In this document: positions 62,578 to 64,000 of the stretch, in pieces
Numbering within the stretch: the stretch's first letter is position 1
Layout of the letters: the number at the start of each line of letters is the position of its first letter
Assembly: GCA_001579985.1 (NCBI GenBank)
Contig: LRSR01009678.1
Span: 21,113-85,112, forward strand
DNA length: 64,000 nt
Direction of reading: 5' to 3'
Source: Hypsibius dujardini
Lineage: Eukaryota; Tardigrada; Eutardigrada; Parachela; Hypsibiidae
Notes under the pieces: generated by a model
Told to the model about the DNA's origin: nothing
Seen by the model: only the letters and a program-made list of their open reading frames with translations
Database searches by the model: none
Position numbers and translations under genes: made by a program

Positions 62578-64000
62578 ACCCTCAATCCCAATCCCACCCA
62601 GTTTCCCCCCACGAGAGTAGACAGTCTGTAGTAGTAGTAGTAGTAGTAGGTCCTGCTTTTTCCCATCAAGGCACACAGACACACTGCCCGTGGATGGGCC
62701 AAATGTCTCTTTTGAAAGCGTCTTTTAGAGCCATGTAAATAAGCACCGCGTGTATGTATGTGTGTGTGCATGTGGGTGACTCCTTCCTCGAGAGTTGCAT
62801 AATATCACCGCCAGGACGTCTGACTGACTCTCTTCTTTCTTTGTCTTTGCAGATATTTCATCAAGCTTGTCTGAATCCATCGCGTTTGTCTGTGTCCCTT
62901 TGACTGGACTGGCGGACACATACCTGCCTGGATTCATCGCTGCTGTCTGTGTGTCTACGTTGTCTGGATCAACCGTCAGCCAACTGTCCGACTGGATCAG
63001 GCAACTTGACCTCCATCCAGTAGAGCGCGTCGGATTTTAAGCTCTCTCCCTCTCAACTAACCTCCTACAGCACAGTACGAGGTATGTTGTTGAACTGCCG
63101 GTGCTCGACAGTGGCCACCAAGGTTGGACGTTGTCTGTCTGTGCCTGTGCGGAGGACCTTTTATGTGTGCAGCCAGGTAGAGCGGAGGGTTGCGTTTGAT
63201 ATGGAGGGGACAAGTGGTTTGTGTTTTTTTTCGTTCCTCTGGGCAATAGTTCAAGTTCTCTCTTGTCTGTTGTGGGGTTCCTTGTCTGCTTAAAAAAACG
63301 GGCGCCTTGGTTGACTGACCATACAGCGGAGTGGTGGTGGAGGGGCTACCTCACTCATTATCATGATCATGACCAGGTCGTTGGTGTGTTATTTCGACGA
63401 CGGAAGAGACTGCGGAGATCTGCCAGTTAGTTTGCTCGCCAAGTGTATTGTTTTGAGGGTGTCTGTTTTGCCGGGTTTGTTGGTCGGTGAGCGTCCGTGA
63501 TCGTGCACACACACACACACACTACCGGCCACTTTAATGGTATTTCGCAGGGGCATTCGATTCAACCATATGTCAAGTCTTTTTTTGCGTAATGTGATAT
63601 AGCGCTGATCCGTCGGAATTGCGCCCAGCGAATAAGTGCGCTGGTGGGAAATTTCAATGAAAATGCGTTTGCATACTTTCGAAAGTGAGGGGAGAGATCG
63701 AGTCGAGGACTTGGAATAGAATCAACGATTTTTTCTTCCCCATCTTGTGCTTTCTCTTTGTGTGAGAGCGGGAATGTCGGATGGAGAAAGGGGAACTTTT
63801 TGGAGGAATGAATTGCGACTGATGAATAGAGAGGTTTTGCACCAACTCTGACTGACTGTCATATTGCTGACGTAAAACTGGACCTACTTCTGGAAAAGTT
63901 TCTTAGTGATTGCGTGACAATCGCTTAGAAGATCATGAAGTCAGACAACAGTGGATGGAGGGCTGGTGAAATATTTAAGCTGACAGACGGCATGGTGAGA

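Larger units (their letters stand above)
46222..64000. other. Long region without a recognisable gene
   Basis: About 17.8 kb. The plus strand is T/G-rich, with many TTTTCAG- and GTGAGT-like strings on the plus strand. This would suit intron or leader DNA of a plus-strand gene continuing past the right edge. Candidate spliced-looking pieces include 46818-46941 (TTCCAG ... GTACG), 49549-49612 (CACAG to GTGAGA, encoding a hydrophobic SGILEGLLLLGLLTTRLHLR), 51229-51325 with 51507-51663 (phase-compatible), and 60616-60753 (a hydrophobic stretch). None matches a family I know and none chains convincingly with another. All open frames are under 210 codons. Confidence 0.4.

Overview
This window is nuclear DNA from an invertebrate animal. 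The genes are split by GT-AG introns, mostly of 100 to 1,000 bases. The proteins read clearly as metazoan families, CpG is not obviously depleted, and introns and spacers are full of (TGTC/GACA)n arrays, TGATTGATTG-like runs and foldback transposons. A sponge or another compact-genome invertebrate would fit, but I cannot fix the lineage from the sequence alone.

Layout. The minus strand at 377-7240 carries the 5' part of a PCTAIRE cyclin-dependent kinase (CDK16/17/18 type), whose kinase domain runs off the left edge. A repeat-rich spacer follows at about 7.3-14.3 kb. On the plus strand come an SLC35B4-type nucleotide-sugar transporter (14383-17479) and a complete SLC6 transporter of the creatine/taurine/GABA branch (21267-26915). 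Next are a possible SOCS-box exon (28.4-28.7 kb), a ubiquitin-conjugating enzyme UBE2D on the minus strand (30292-31698), a secreted Cu/Zn superoxide dismutase (33091-34643), MANF (35729-36654), RAB7 on the minus strand (37299-38214) and the eEF1A lysine methyltransferase EEF1AKMT2/METTL10 (42086-45243). From 45.3 kb to the end I recognise no gene. That region holds pyrimidine-rich, T/G-rich DNA with microsatellites and possible splice-like segments, and looks like long introns, UTR or intergenic DNA.

Exon boundaries were worked out by eye. For all seven complete genes the exons join in phase into proteins of normal family length: SLC35B4 337 aa, SLC6 646 aa, UBE2D 147 aa, SOD 238 aa, MANF 176 aa, RAB7 205 aa and EEF1AKMT2 282 aa. 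These are unrelated housekeeping and secretory genes (vesicle traffic, ER stress, ubiquitination, solute and nucleotide-sugar transport), not a pathway cluster.

The most interesting material is the mobile DNA. I see at least seven short inverted-repeat or dispersed families. One has three copies in the introns of three different genes. Another is a roughly 1.07-kb element with 22-bp terminal repeats that carries one of those copies just inside its left end. There is a head-to-tail pair sharing a terminus, and a roughly 200-bp dispersed repeat whose two copies both abut a (TGTC)n array. Other points are an ERSE-like site in the MANF promoter, an Asn-to-Asp change at the Na1 position of the SLC6 protein, and a Q/N/G/P-rich extension on the secreted SOD.
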